Part shown: positions 50,580-58,225 of the stretch, piece by piece
Layout of the letters: every line of letters begins with the position of its first letter
How positions within the stretch are numbered: position 1 is the stretch's first letter
Assembly: GCF_029961145.1 (NCBI RefSeq)
Contig: NZ_JASBRG010000007.1
Location: 1,933,487-1,997,486 of the forward strand
Reading direction: 5' to 3'
DNA length: 64,000 nucleotides
From: Pinibacter soli
GTDB taxonomy: Bacteria > Bacteroidota > Bacteroidia > Chitinophagales > Chitinophagaceae
Notes under the pieces: model-generated
The model's input: the letters and a program-made list of their open reading frames with translations, nothing else
Database searches by the model: none
What the model was told of the DNA's origin: nothing
Translations under genes and position numbers: made by a program

Positions 50580-51485
50580 GTGAGCGTAAACAATTTAATC
50601 AATTATAAAAGCGCAATTGTTGAAAATATTACCAACGCATTTGATAGCAAAAATGTGGCCAGTGTAGACATATTACGATTGGACAAAATACACGAAATAA
50701 TCTCGGGTAATAAATGGTATAAATTAAAGTATTACTTAGAAACAGCGAGAGACAAACAACGCATAATAACCTTTGGCGGGGCCTATTCCAACCATCTCGT
50801 TGCAACAGCTTTTGCCGCGAAAGTGATAGGCAAAGAAAGTATTGGCATAGTGCGCGGAGAAGAGCCGGCAACATACTCTCCCTCATTGAAGGATTCCGTT
50901 AGTTACGGCATGCAGTTGATCTTTGTTCCACGCGAAAGCTATAAAAATCGTAGTGACATTTTAGATAAAATTAATGTTGACCCAACCGACGACATCGTTA
51001 TTGATGAAGGCGGTTTCGGCGAAACAGGCGTAAAAGGAGCTGCAGACATTCTGGAACTTGTTCCGGACCTTACCAGCTACACACATATATTGTGCGCCGT
51101 GGGAACGGGCACAATGCTGGCGGGAATCGTACGTGCAGCTCAGCCGCACCAGCACGTGATTGGCATTAGCGCAGTTAAGGGAGCGGATGAATTAACGCCC
51201 ATCGTTTCTTCTTTTCAACAACCGCCCCATGCAGTATTTGAGATTAATTTCAACTATCATCATGGAGGTTATGCAAAAAAAACACCGGTACTGATCGATT
51301 TCATGAACACATTTTATCAAAAAACGGGCATCCCGACTGATTTTGTTTACTCCGGAAAGCTTCTATTCGCTGTAAATGAATTGATTAAAGAGAATTATTT
51401 TCCACATAACAGTTCTCTACTTGTTATTCACTGTGGCGGCATCCAGGGCAACAGATCGTTGCCCGCGGGAATGTTGCAATTTTAA
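50580..51485 (+). CDS. PLP-dependent ACC deaminase/D-cysteine desulfhydrase-family enzyme
   Basis: A 301-residue protein with GTG start at 50580; an ATG at 50563 stops after six codons. PLP lysine lies in SGNKWYKLKYYL and the phosphate-binding segment is TFGGAYSNHLVATA. The glycine-rich loop is AVGTGTMLAGIV. The family includes 1-aminocyclopropane-1-carboxylate deaminase and D-cysteine desulfhydrase. The loop residues that separate the two activities cannot be judged confidently from sequence alone, so substrate is left open. Confidence 0.9.
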   Translation: MSVNNLINYKSAIVENITNAFDSKNVASVDILRLDKIHEIISGNKWYKLKYYLETARDKQRIITFGGAYSNHLVATAFAAKVIGKESIGIVRGEEPATYSPSLKDSVSYGMQLIFVPRESYKNRSDILDKINVDPTDDIVIDEGGFGETGVKGAADILELVPDLTSYTHILCAVGTGTMLAGIVRAAQPHQHVIGISAVKGADELTPIVSSFQQPPHAVFEINFNYHHGGYAKKTPVLIDFMNTFYQKTGIPTDFVYSGKLLFAVNELIKENYFPHNSSLLVIHCGGIQGNRSLPAGMLQF

Positions 51486-51530
51486 TCTGATCAAATCCAT
51501 TTTTTAACGGACTACTAAAGTCATGTCCAT

Positions 51531-51538
51531 TATATTTG
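51531..51538 (+). promoter_or_regulatory. Putative -7 element of exported-protein gene
   Basis: TATATTTG, 31 nt before the ATG at 51570. No TTG at the right distance upstream. Confidence 0.4.
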
Positions 51539-51569
51539 CGTTATTGTTTCAAAAATTACCGTTGTTTAC

Positions 51570-52460
51570 ATGTTGAGGGCCGTACTTTTTACCTTATTTA
51601 TTCTTTTTTCATCTATTCTCATTTATGGGCAAGACACATTGCCTTCTATTTCCGTAGTTAAAAAAGCCAGGAATAAAATTTTGATCAGCTGGATCAACCC
51701 TTATAAAAATGCGGTGAAACAATTGAGCATACAGCGTTCCAGCGATAGTAAAAAGCAGTTTAAAACAATTATGACGATGCCTGATCCAACTACTCCGCAA
51801 AATGGTTTTTTGGATACCCAGGCACCAAATGACAGCATGTACTATAGAATGTATGTGCAATTGGATAGTGGCAAATATGAGTTCAGCAAAGCAAAAAAAC
51901 CGACTGCAGATACAAGTCGTGCAGTGACAGTTAACGAAGTGATGAGTAATGGGAATGACAAAAAGTATGAGTCTGCGCCCACCACTACAAGGCCAACGCG
52001 TGAAACGCCAAATGCCAGAGTAACACCGCCGCCGCCTCCGGAGAGAATTATTGTGATAAAAAGAGCTGACAGCGTAGTTGCCTTTATACCCGAGCGTCAA
52101 TTCAGGCGCTATAAAGATTCTCTCAATTACAAGACAAGAGACACGATATATTCTGAAACCAATGATACTTTACTGATCAGGCCTTTTGTGCCAAAGGAAG
52201 TGTTCAAAGCATCAAAATATGTTTTCACTGAAAAAGAAGGACGTGTAAAAATTTCTTTGCCAGACGCAATGACCAAAAAGTACAGCGTTAAGTTTTTCGA
52301 AGAAGACAGCACTTTGCTGTTTGAAATTAAAAAGGTTTCCGAGCCCATCCTGATGCTTGACAAATCCAACTTTGTCCACGGGGGTTGGTTCCGCTTTGAA
52401 TTATACGAGGACGGCCATCTTAAGGAGAAACAAAAGCTGTATATACCGAAGGATTTTTAG
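51570..52460 (+). CDS. Exported protein of unknown function
   Basis: A 296-residue protein with a signal peptide (LFTLFILFSSILIYGQ). The first part of the mature protein (ISWINPYKNAVKQLSIQRSS) resembles a fibronectin type III-like or Ig-like beta fold. A Pro/Thr-rich linker (TRPTRETPNARVTPPPPPER) separates it from a beta-rich C-terminal domain (YVFTEKEGRVKISLPD, then FRFELYEDGHLKEKQKLYI). No catalytic motif. Probably a periplasmic or surface protein; convergent with lipB. Confidence 0.78.
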   Translation: MLRAVLFTLFILFSSILIYGQDTLPSISVVKKARNKILISWINPYKNAVKQLSIQRSSDSKKQFKTIMTMPDPTTPQNGFLDTQAPNDSMYYRMYVQLDSGKYEFSKAKKPTADTSRAVTVNEVMSNGNDKKYESAPTTTRPTRETPNARVTPPPPPERIIVIKRADSVVAFIPERQFRRYKDSLNYKTRDTIYSETNDTLLIRPFVPKEVFKASKYVFTEKEGRVKISLPDAMTKKYSVKFFEEDSTLLFEIKKVSEPILMLDKSNFVHGGWFRFELYEDGHLKEKQKLYIPKDF

Positions 52461-52468
52461 GGGAGTTA

Positions 52469-52571
52469 TTTGTTGTTAGTTAATAGTTGTTAGGCATTAT
52501 GTGAAGCTTACTACACAATTAAAATGCCACACAAAATGCCTAACAACCAACAACTATCAACTAACAACCAA
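52469..52571. repeat. Inverted TTAGTTG arrays whose arms differ by one word
   Basis: Left arm 52469-52498 and right arm 52535-52571. The inverse of the right arm matches the left arm but carries one extra 7-bp word and one extra base. The right arm overlaps the last codons and TGA of lipB. Confidence 0.85.
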
Positions 52572-53261
52572 TTTCACTCCAAACACTTTTTCAAAATTCT
52601 TTTTTACAAAAGCTTTCGCTTCTTCGAAATCCACTTCCCTTCCAAGCTCCATGGCGATAGAAGTGACTTGTTTATTTTGAATACCGCAGGGAATAATAAA
52701 ATCAAAATAAGAAAGATCTGTATTTACATTAAGTGCAAAGCCATGCATTGTGATCCAACGGCTACAACGCACACCCATTGCGCAAATTTTCCTTTCTTTG
52801 CCCTTCTCTCCCGGATCGAGCCAAACACCTGTTTCTCCCGCAGAACGGTCACCGTGCAAGCCATAATCAGCTAGTGTGAGAATAATTACTTCTTCAAGGT
52901 TGCGCAGGTATTTGCCAATATCTGTAGTGAATTTTTCAAGATCAATAATGGGATAACCCACTATTTGCTGAGGGCCGTGAAAAGTAATGTCGCCTCCACG
53001 GTTTGTTTTAAAGAATTCGATGCCTCTTTGCTCTCGTTGTTCGTTGCTAATCAGCACATTTTCAATATGCCCGCTTTTACCCAAAGTATAAACCGGCGGA
53101 TGTTCCACAAAAAACAAATGATGTTCCGTATTGGGAATACCATCTCCCATTTGGTGAGCTTCCTGTTTCAGCTTTACATTTTTCTGCAAAACTTCTTCCT
53201 GTAAATCCCAGGCGGCCTGATACGGCATTTTTTCCAGATCCTTGAAAATTACATCCTGCAT
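52557..53261 (-). CDS. lipB: Octanoyl-[acyl-carrier-protein]:protein octanoyltransferase
   Basis: A 234-residue enzyme that transfers octanoyl from ACP to lipoyl domains. Motifs: EHPPVYTLGKSGHIENVL, RGGDITFHGPQQIVGYPIID, and the active-site Lys158 in ERKICAMGVRCSRW with Cys192 in IIPCGI. The mid-protein motif TMHGFALNVN is also conserved. The last residues (KLVVS) come from the repeat array at its 3' end. Start is ATG 53261, immediately after a TAACTTTG element. Confidence 0.96.
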   Translation of the reverse strand: MQDVIFKDLEKMPYQAAWDLQEEVLQKNVKLKQEAHQMGDGIPNTEHHLFFVEHPPVYTLGKSGHIENVLISNEQREQRGIEFFKTNRGGDITFHGPQQIVGYPIIDLEKFTTDIGKYLRNLEEVIILTLADYGLHGDRSAGETGVWLDPGEKGKERKICAMGVRCSRWITMHGFALNVNTDLSYFDFIIPCGIQNKQVTSIAMELGREVDFEEAKAFVKKNFEKVFGVKLVVS

Positions 53262-53265
53262 GGCG

Positions 53266-53273
53266 CAAAGTTA
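53266..53273 (-). promoter_or_regulatory. Putative -7 element of lipB
   Basis: TAACTTTG on the minus strand, four bases before the ATG at 53261; leaderless transcription predicted. Confidence 0.55.
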
Positions 53274-53277
53274 GGGA

Positions 53278-53408
53278 CTTGAAAATTGAAAATTGAGAGT
53301 TGAGCGTTATCAGCACGAATATTAAAAGCTAAACGCTTAAGGCCTAACGCCTAACGCAAACGTAGGCAACTAGCTTTGGACATTAGTCGTTGGGCGTTAA
53401 GCATTAGA
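53278..53408. repeat. GAAAATT words and AACGCCT/GCGTTAA inverted arrays
   Basis: From the lipB side: GAAAATT/GAGAGTT words (53278-53300), then AACGCTTAAGGCCTAACGCC-type words (53330-53360) and their inverse (53385-53408). Two families share one 205-nt divergent gap. Confidence 0.78.
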
Positions 53409-53419
53409 TTGTTAGTCTC

Positions 53420-53450
53420 TTGTTACTTGTGCCCCTCCTCCCTATTTTTG
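53420..53450 (+). promoter_or_regulatory. Bacteroidota-type promoter of the rluD-like gene
   Basis: TTG at 53420-53422, a 20-nt spacer, then TATTTTTG at 53443-53450, 16 nt before the ATG. Element spacing is within the expected 19-21 nt. Confidence 0.65.
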
Positions 53451-53466
53451 CACAAATTTCAACTAC

Positions 53467-54528
53467 ATGGCCGAATTTGAAGATCAGGATGAATTATTGT
53501 CAAATGAAGAGACCAGTGACGAGCTATATGAGCGTTTTACGATAAAAGTCGATAAGGGTCAGGAACCGCTTCGTATCGATAAATTTTTGGTGGCCCGCAT
53601 AGAAAATGCGACCCGCAACAAAGTGCAAAAATCAATTGATTCAGGGTTGGTGTTGGTAAACAATAAACAAGTCAGTTCCAATTATAAGATTAAACCAACG
53701 GATGAAATCATCGTTTACTCCAATAAGGAAGTGCAGGGTGAAGAGATCGTTCCTGAAAATATTCCGCTGAATATTTTTTATGAAGATGATGATATCATGA
53801 TCATCAACAAACCTGCGGGATTGGTGGTGCACCCGGGTTCCGGCAATTACAATGGCACATTGATCAATGGTGTTGCTTACTATCTGCAACAAAAAAATAA
53901 GGATATCACCGAAGAAACGTTACCACGATTTGGGTTGGTTCACCGCATTGATAAAAACACCAGCGGATTGATGGTATTGGCAAAAACTGAAATCGCAGTA
54001 AGCTCTTTAGCAAAACAATTTTTCGATCACACAGTGAAACGTCATTACATAGCTCTGGTTTGGGGAGATCTAGAACAGGACGAAGGAACGATCGTTGCCC
54101 ACGTTGGCCGTCACCAGCGTTTCCGCAAATTATTTGACGCCTACCCGGAAGGAGATTACGGTAAGGACGCAATCACCCACTTTAAAGTGCTTGAACGTTT
54201 TGGCTACGTAACATTAGTACAGTGTAGCCTGGAAACGGGGCGCACACACCAGATACGCGTGCACATGCAGCACATTGGCCACCCATTATTCAATGATGAT
54301 ACTTACGGTGGCGACCGCATTGTAAAAGGAACTGTGTTTACCAAATACAAGCAATTTGTTGACAACTGCTTTGCGTTGTGTCCGCGACATGCGTTGCATG
54401 CGAAAACACTTGGCTTCGTACATCCGACTTCAAAAGAAGAAGTTTTCTTCAACAGTGACCTTGCAGATGATATGCAGGCAGTGATTGAGAAGTGGAGAAG
54501 GTATGTGAGAAAAGAGCCGAATAACTGA
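53467..54528 (+). CDS. RluD-family 23S rRNA pseudouridine synthase
   Basis: A 353-residue protein. The N-terminal S4 domain (about 32-88, LRIDKFLVARIENATRNKVQ) precedes the RluA catalytic core with HRIDKNTSGLMVLAKT (Asp162 is the nucleophile) and the LETGRTHQIRVHMQHIGHP motif. The length fits RluD/RluC. The target uridines in 23S rRNA cannot be told from sequence. Its TGA stop falls in the first TAACTGA word of the array that follows. Confidence 0.94.
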   Translation: MAEFEDQDELLSNEETSDELYERFTIKVDKGQEPLRIDKFLVARIENATRNKVQKSIDSGLVLVNNKQVSSNYKIKPTDEIIVYSNKEVQGEEIVPENIPLNIFYEDDDIMIINKPAGLVVHPGSGNYNGTLINGVAYYLQQKNKDITEETLPRFGLVHRIDKNTSGLMVLAKTEIAVSSLAKQFFDHTVKRHYIALVWGDLEQDEGTIVAHVGRHQRFRKLFDAYPEGDYGKDAITHFKVLERFGYVTLVQCSLETGRTHQIRVHMQHIGHPLFNDDTYGGDRIVKGTVFTKYKQFVDNCFALCPRHALHAKTLGFVHPTSKEEVFFNSDLADDMQAVIEKWRRYVRKEPNN

Positions 54529-54657
54529 GTAACTGAATAACTGAATTTGGCTAAACGCTAAACGCCGAATGCTAAACGCAAAGCCCTTTTTTAGGAATCG
54601 TGCGTTTTACATTCGGCATTTTAATTATTCAGTTACTCAGTTATTCAGTTATTCAAT
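54520..54657. repeat. Nested inverted arrays: TAACTGA outside, AACGC words inside
   Basis: The outer arms (54520-54546 and 54624-54657) are 8-bp TAACTGAA words and the inverse. The inner arms (54552-54584 and 54599-54624) are TAAACGC/GCATTCGG words. The outer right arm includes the TGA and last codons of pyrF, the outer left the stop of the rluD-like gene. Confidence 0.87.
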
Positions 54658-55460
54658 CTGTCAAGATATACTGCCATTTCCTGCTGATACTCCTGCGCTA
54701 CTTTTCTCGCTGCATCTGCAAAGTCTTCTTTTCCTGAAGCGTAAATAATTGCACGGCTTGCGTTTACTAACAGACCACAATCTTTGTTCATCGCTTTTTC
54801 GGAAATATCTTTTAAGCTTCCACCTTGTGCACCTACACCGGGAACAAGGTAGAAATGATCGGGAGTAATTTTTCTTATGTTGGTAAATTCTTCTGCTTGT
54901 GTTGCACCAATTACAAACATTAAATTTTCAGGACTTCCCCATTTTGAAACAGTACTTAATACTTTTTCGTACAGGTAAGCCTCTCCTGTTTTTTGCAGTT
55001 CAAAATCCGATGCACCTTTGTTGGAAGTTAATCCCAGCACGATGGCCCATTTGCCGTTGTATTCAAGAAAGGGAGCCACGCTGTCTTCACCCATATATGG
55101 AGCTACGGTTATTGAATCGAAAGGAAGTGCTTCAAAAAAAGCTTTTGCATATTGAGTAGAAGTGTTTCCTATGTCACCGCGTTTCGCGTCAGCAATTGTA
55201 AAGATCTCTTGCGGAATATACTCCACTGTTTTTTGCATTGCCTCCCAGCCTTTCAGTCCGTGCGCTTCATAAAAAGCGGTGTTGATCTTATAGCTTACGC
55301 AAAGATCTTTTGTAGCATCAATGATCGCTTTATTGAACTCGAAAATAGCATCGGGATGCGATTGTAAATGAGCGGGAATCTTGGTAATATCTGTATCTAA
55401 ACCCACACACAAATACGATTTCTTTTTTTTGATTTGTTCAACCAGTTGCTGACGTGTCAT
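54645..55460 (-). CDS. pyrF: Orotidine-5'-phosphate decarboxylase (type 2)
   Basis: A 271-residue enzyme of the last step of UMP synthesis. The signature [18 protein letters not shown] carries the catalytic Asp-Lys-Asp network, with [15 protein letters not shown] near the N-terminus and [12 protein letters not shown] for phosphate binding. The length fits the longer type-2 PyrF. It is encoded 12 nt after an SDR gene on the same strand, so the two are probably one transcript. The C-terminal DRLNN ends within the repeat. Confidence 0.96.
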   Translation of the reverse strand: MTRQQLVEQIKKKKSYLCVGLDTDITKIPAHLQSHPDAIFEFNKAIIDATKDLCVSYKINTAFYEAHGLKGWEAMQKTVEYIPQEIFTIADAKRGDIGNTSTQYAKAFFEALPFDSITVAPYMGEDSVAPFLEYNGKWAIVLGLTSNKGASDFELQKTGEAYLYEKVLSTVSKWGSPENLMFVIGATQAEEFTNIRKITPDHFYLVPGVGAQGGSLKDISEKAMNKDCGLLVNASRAIIYASGKEDFADAARKVAQEYQQEMAVYLDRLNN

Positions 55461-55472
55461 GCCGCGAAGATA

Positions 55473-56258
55473 TTAAATAGAACCCGTTCTGCCACCATCC
55501 ACGCGAATGCTTGTGCCTGTTACATAGCTGGCCGCAGGTGTTGCCAAAAAAGCAGCCACTGCAGCTATTTCCGAAGCTTCACCAAAACGCTTCATCGGAA
55601 TGTCTTTTTCCATTTCCCTTTCAACCGTTTCCGTGTCGCTGTTTTTGGCTTTAACGACGCCTTCAATTATATTGTCTAGCCTTGCTGTTTTGGTATAGCC
55701 GGGTAAAATATTGTTGACGGTAATATTGAATTGCCCCAATTCATTCGACATTGTTTTGGCCCACGAAGCTACTGCCGCACGAATTGTATTGGATACGCCC
55801 AAATTATTCAGAGGAATTTTTACCGACGTTGAAATAATATTGATGATCCTTCCATAGCCCTCTTTCTTCATGCCGGGTACAACAGCTTTTGTCAGTATCT
55901 GGTTGCATACAATGTGCTGGCTGAATCCTTTTACAAAATCCTCTTCATGTGCATCAATGATGGCACCAGCTTTGGGGCCGCCGGAATTATTGATCAAAAT
56001 GTGTATGTTGGTTTTGGCAACGACTTCTTCAATGGCTGTTCTAACTTCTTCAGGCTTTGAAAAATCCGCCACATGATAACTGTGGTTCTGCTGTTCATCC
56101 GAATGCAATCTTAAAACAGCTTCCTTTAAAGCAGATTCATTTCTTGCAAATAAAATACACGTTGCGCCCAGCAGCGCCAACTCTTCTGCTATCGCCAAAC
56201 CTATACCTTGCGTACTACCGCAAACAACAGCGGTTTTTCCTGTGAGTGATGTATTCAT
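55473..56258 (-). CDS. Atypical SDR-family protein lacking the YxxxK motif
   Basis: A 261-residue Rossmann-fold protein. The nucleotide-binding loop is CGSTQGIGLAIA (about 13-24) and the NNSGG segment is ILINNSGGPKAG. Where canonical SDRs have Ser then YxxxK, this protein has IISTSVKIPLNNLGVSNTIR, with Tyr and Lys replaced. The C-terminal NILPGYTKTARLD and the closing ASYVTGTSIRVDGGRTGSI are normal for FabG-like members. This fits a known SDR subgroup with an imperfect catalytic tetrad; a different proton-relay or a non-reductase role is possible. Upstream of pyrF by 12 nt. Confidence 0.87.
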   Translation of the reverse strand: MNTSLTGKTAVVCGSTQGIGLAIAEELALLGATCILFARNESALKEAVLRLHSDEQQNHSYHVADFSKPEEVRTAIEEVVAKTNIHILINNSGGPKAGAIIDAHEEDFVKGFSQHIVCNQILTKAVVPGMKKEGYGRIINIISTSVKIPLNNLGVSNTIRAAVASWAKTMSNELGQFNITVNNILPGYTKTARLDNIIEGVVKAKNSDTETVEREMEKDIPMKRFGEASEIAAVAAFLATPAASYVTGTSIRVDGGRTGSI

Positions 56259-56275
56259 GGTTTGATTTTTTGAGA

Positions 56276-56458
56276 GAAGGAACGCAGATTTTTAAGATTT
56301 TCATGATTGACGGGATTTAATATTTGAGATTACTTAAGGTAAGCCTACCAGGTTTTATCTGGATACCAAACCATTTATTAAAATCTATTATACCACATAA
56401 CTAAATTTAAAATCTCATCTTAAAAAATCATGACAATCATGAAAATCTGCGTTCCTGT
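56276..56458. repeat. Inverted GAACGCAGATTTTTAAGAT elements
   Basis: The left part (56276-56325) starts GGAACGCAGATTTTTAAGAT and continues ATTTTCATGATTG. The right part (56417-56458) is its inverse, ending AAAATCTGCGTTCCTG next to the GDPD stop. Same family as 44119-44170 and 13992-14030. Confidence 0.8.
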
Positions 56459-56461
56459 ATT

Positions 56462-57382
56462 TTACCTAATTCTATCGGGGTAATCCGTAATAACGCCATC
56501 TACCCTCTTTGCTACCAGGGAATCATAGATCGCTTTATCGTTTACCGTCCAGGGAATTACTTTTATGTTTTTGCTGTGGCAATCTTCTACCAGCTTTCTC
56601 GTTACGAGCTTGTAAGCGGGGCTGTAAATAGTGGGCTTGAAACCAGCCAACGCAAGTTGTTCTTTAAATGTTTTTTTATCATAATCCTCAATCAGAAGCG
56701 CGGTTTTCATAGACGGATAGTGCGTCTTTAAATACTCGAGTGTCCGAAAATCAAATGACTGAATGATCACTCTCGAAGTGATTTTCTTTTGTATCAGTAC
56801 CAGCATCAACGCGTCCACAAACGCAGCGGGTTCCGGATGATAGATATTGTCCGTTGCTTTATTGGTTTTTGTTTCTATGTTATAAAAAACTTTCTTCTTT
56901 TTATTCTTCTTCAAATACGTTTCCACACGATCTATGACATCCGTTAGCAATGGTTTTACAGCAGGCATTTTCTTTTGTTCCGGAAATTTTGGATGCGGCT
57001 TCAATCCTACATCATAGCGTTTTACGGAATCGTAGTTCATGGTGTAAATATTCAGCGAACGCTGTTCTTTCTCGGTTACAAAACTGCCATCGGGCTTTGT
57101 CGTGATGTCGTGATTAAAGAAAGGTTCGTGAGACAAAATGGGTTGCATATCTTTTGTAAAAACAACATCCATTTCAAGCGTAGTTACACCAAGATCAATT
57201 GCATGGAGCATCGCTGGAATAGTATTTTCAGGCATCAGACCACGGCCACCGCGGTGACCTTCTAAATCGAAAGCAGGTAATGTATCGATGCTCATGTGCG
57301 TTTGCTTTCCTTTTTTTATTTGAAAAGATGAAGTGGTCAAAAGTAAAACAGCGCATATACATACACAGAAAGATTTCAGCAT
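56462..57382 (-). CDS. Glycerophosphodiester phosphodiesterase (GDPD)
   Basis: A 306-residue exported enzyme with a hydrophobic leader (MLKSFCVCICAVLLLTTSS). The GDPD core has EGHRGGRGLMPENTIPAML (catalytic His and Glu), TTLEMDVVFTKD and PILSHEPFFN, and ends VDGVITDYPDRIR. It hydrolyses glycerophosphodiesters to glycerol-3-phosphate and an alcohol. Location is periplasmic by its leader; the Cys-rich leader could also anchor it. It is flanked by repeat arrays on both sides. Confidence 0.93.
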   Translation of the reverse strand: MLKSFCVCICAVLLLTTSSFQIKKGKQTHMSIDTLPAFDLEGHRGGRGLMPENTIPAMLHAIDLGVTTLEMDVVFTKDMQPILSHEPFFNHDITTKPDGSFVTEKEQRSLNIYTMNYDSVKRYDVGLKPHPKFPEQKKMPAVKPLLTDVIDRVETYLKKNKKKKVFYNIETKTNKATDNIYHPEPAAFVDALMLVLIQKKITSRVIIQSFDFRTLEYLKTHYPSMKTALLIEDYDKKTFKEQLALAGFKPTIYSPAYKLVTRKLVEDCHSKNIKVIPWTVNDKAIYDSLVAKRVDGVITDYPDRIR

Positions 57383-57405
57383 GGTTGTTTTTTAGGTTGG
57401 TGTTG

Positions 57406-57464
57406 AGTAAAAAATCAAAAACTAATGCAACAGCATTACAAGCTTTTGACTTTTTACTTTTCTT
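57406..57464. repeat. Inverted AAAATCA/TTTTGAC words, GDPD / paiB-like
   Basis: Short arms 57406-57422 and 57442-57464 of AAAAATC/ACTTTTT words. The right arm overlaps the last codon and stop of the paiB-like gene (57454-57456). Confidence 0.75.
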
Positions 57465-58095
57465 TGTTGTACACATTTGTATGCCCCGCCTCCATCATTT
57501 TCGCAATCTCATTGGCGTCCGCATTGTCACTAACAGATAAGTGATGCGTAATGTTCTTATAACTTTCCTCGTCTCTGTTTTGGCTCAGCTTAAAAGTATG
57601 ATCGAGCGCTGTAACTTCAATTTCAAAACCCACAATTGCTTTCGCTAACCTTGTTACATATTCATGTGGCAATTTATCAAATGATGCTTCCGATGCAGAA
57701 TTGCTTTCAAATTGTTCAGTCGTTCTTCTGAGAATATCGATCAATCTTTCTTCAGACAAAAATGTAAGTTTTCCCCTGGCGTGCACTGCCATGTAATTCC
57801 ATGTGGAGGCCTGTTGTGGATTCGTGTACCAGCTTGCGCTAACGAACGTATGTGGACCGGTGAAAATTGCCAGCACATTGCTGTTTGCCGCAAATGCTTT
57901 TTGATGATCGGTGTTGCGCATTACATGCCCTTCCAAAAACATTCGTCCATCTTTTTCCGAAATTAAGATTGGCACTTGCGAAGCAACCGGGCATTGCTGC
58001 TCCTCGCAACCAACTAACATTACAAACGGATGCGCCTGCATAAACTGCAGCACCTTTGCGTGGTCTTTCGTTTTATAGTAAGGGAAACCGTACAC
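57454..58095 (-). CDS. PaiB-like FMN-binding protein
   Basis: A 213-residue protein. Start is GTG at 58095 (MYGFPYYKTKDHAKVLQFMQ), matching the conserved MYxP beginning of the PaiB family, since no ATG is close. The FMN-binding split-barrel is shown by HVMRNTDHQKAFAANSNVLA, FTGPHTFVSASWYTNPQQAS and TWNYMAVHARGKL. PaiB proteins were first described as negative regulators of sporulation and protease genes in Bacillus; their reaction is unclear. Role here unknown. Confidence 0.9.
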   Translation of the reverse strand: MYGFPYYKTKDHAKVLQFMQAHPFVMLVGCEEQQCPVASQVPILISEKDGRMFLEGHVMRNTDHQKAFAANSNVLAIFTGPHTFVSASWYTNPQQASTWNYMAVHARGKLTFLSEERLIDILRRTTEQFESNSASEASFDKLPHEYVTRLAKAIVGFEIEVTALDHTFKLSQNRDEESYKNITHHLSVSDNADANEIAKMMEAGHTNVYNKEK

Positions 58096-58100
58096 GGATG

Positions 58101-58225
58101 TAATTTGAAAATTTGAGGATTTGAAAATGAGAGACTAAAATACGAATAACTGAATGATTGAATCATTAAATAAAAATAGGGTTGCTTCAAAATTGAAGCA
58201 ACCTATTTTCAAATTTTCAAATTAC
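58101..58225. repeat. Inverted AAATTTGA arrays with TGAATGATTGAAT words, mrp / paiB-like
   Basis: Left arm 58101-58130 (AAATTTGA/AGGATTTG), a middle TGAATGATTGAATCATT stretch (58150-58167) and right arm 58205-58225. The right arm begins at the mrp stop. Confidence 0.82.
58173..58209 (-). terminator. Terminator after mrp-like gene
   Basis: A 17-bp stem (left AAAATAGGGTTGCTTCAA, right TTGAAGCAACCTATTTT) with one bulged G and a 2-nt loop, inside the repeat-rich gap. It closes mrp transcription and has U-rich ends in both directions. Confidence 0.75.
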
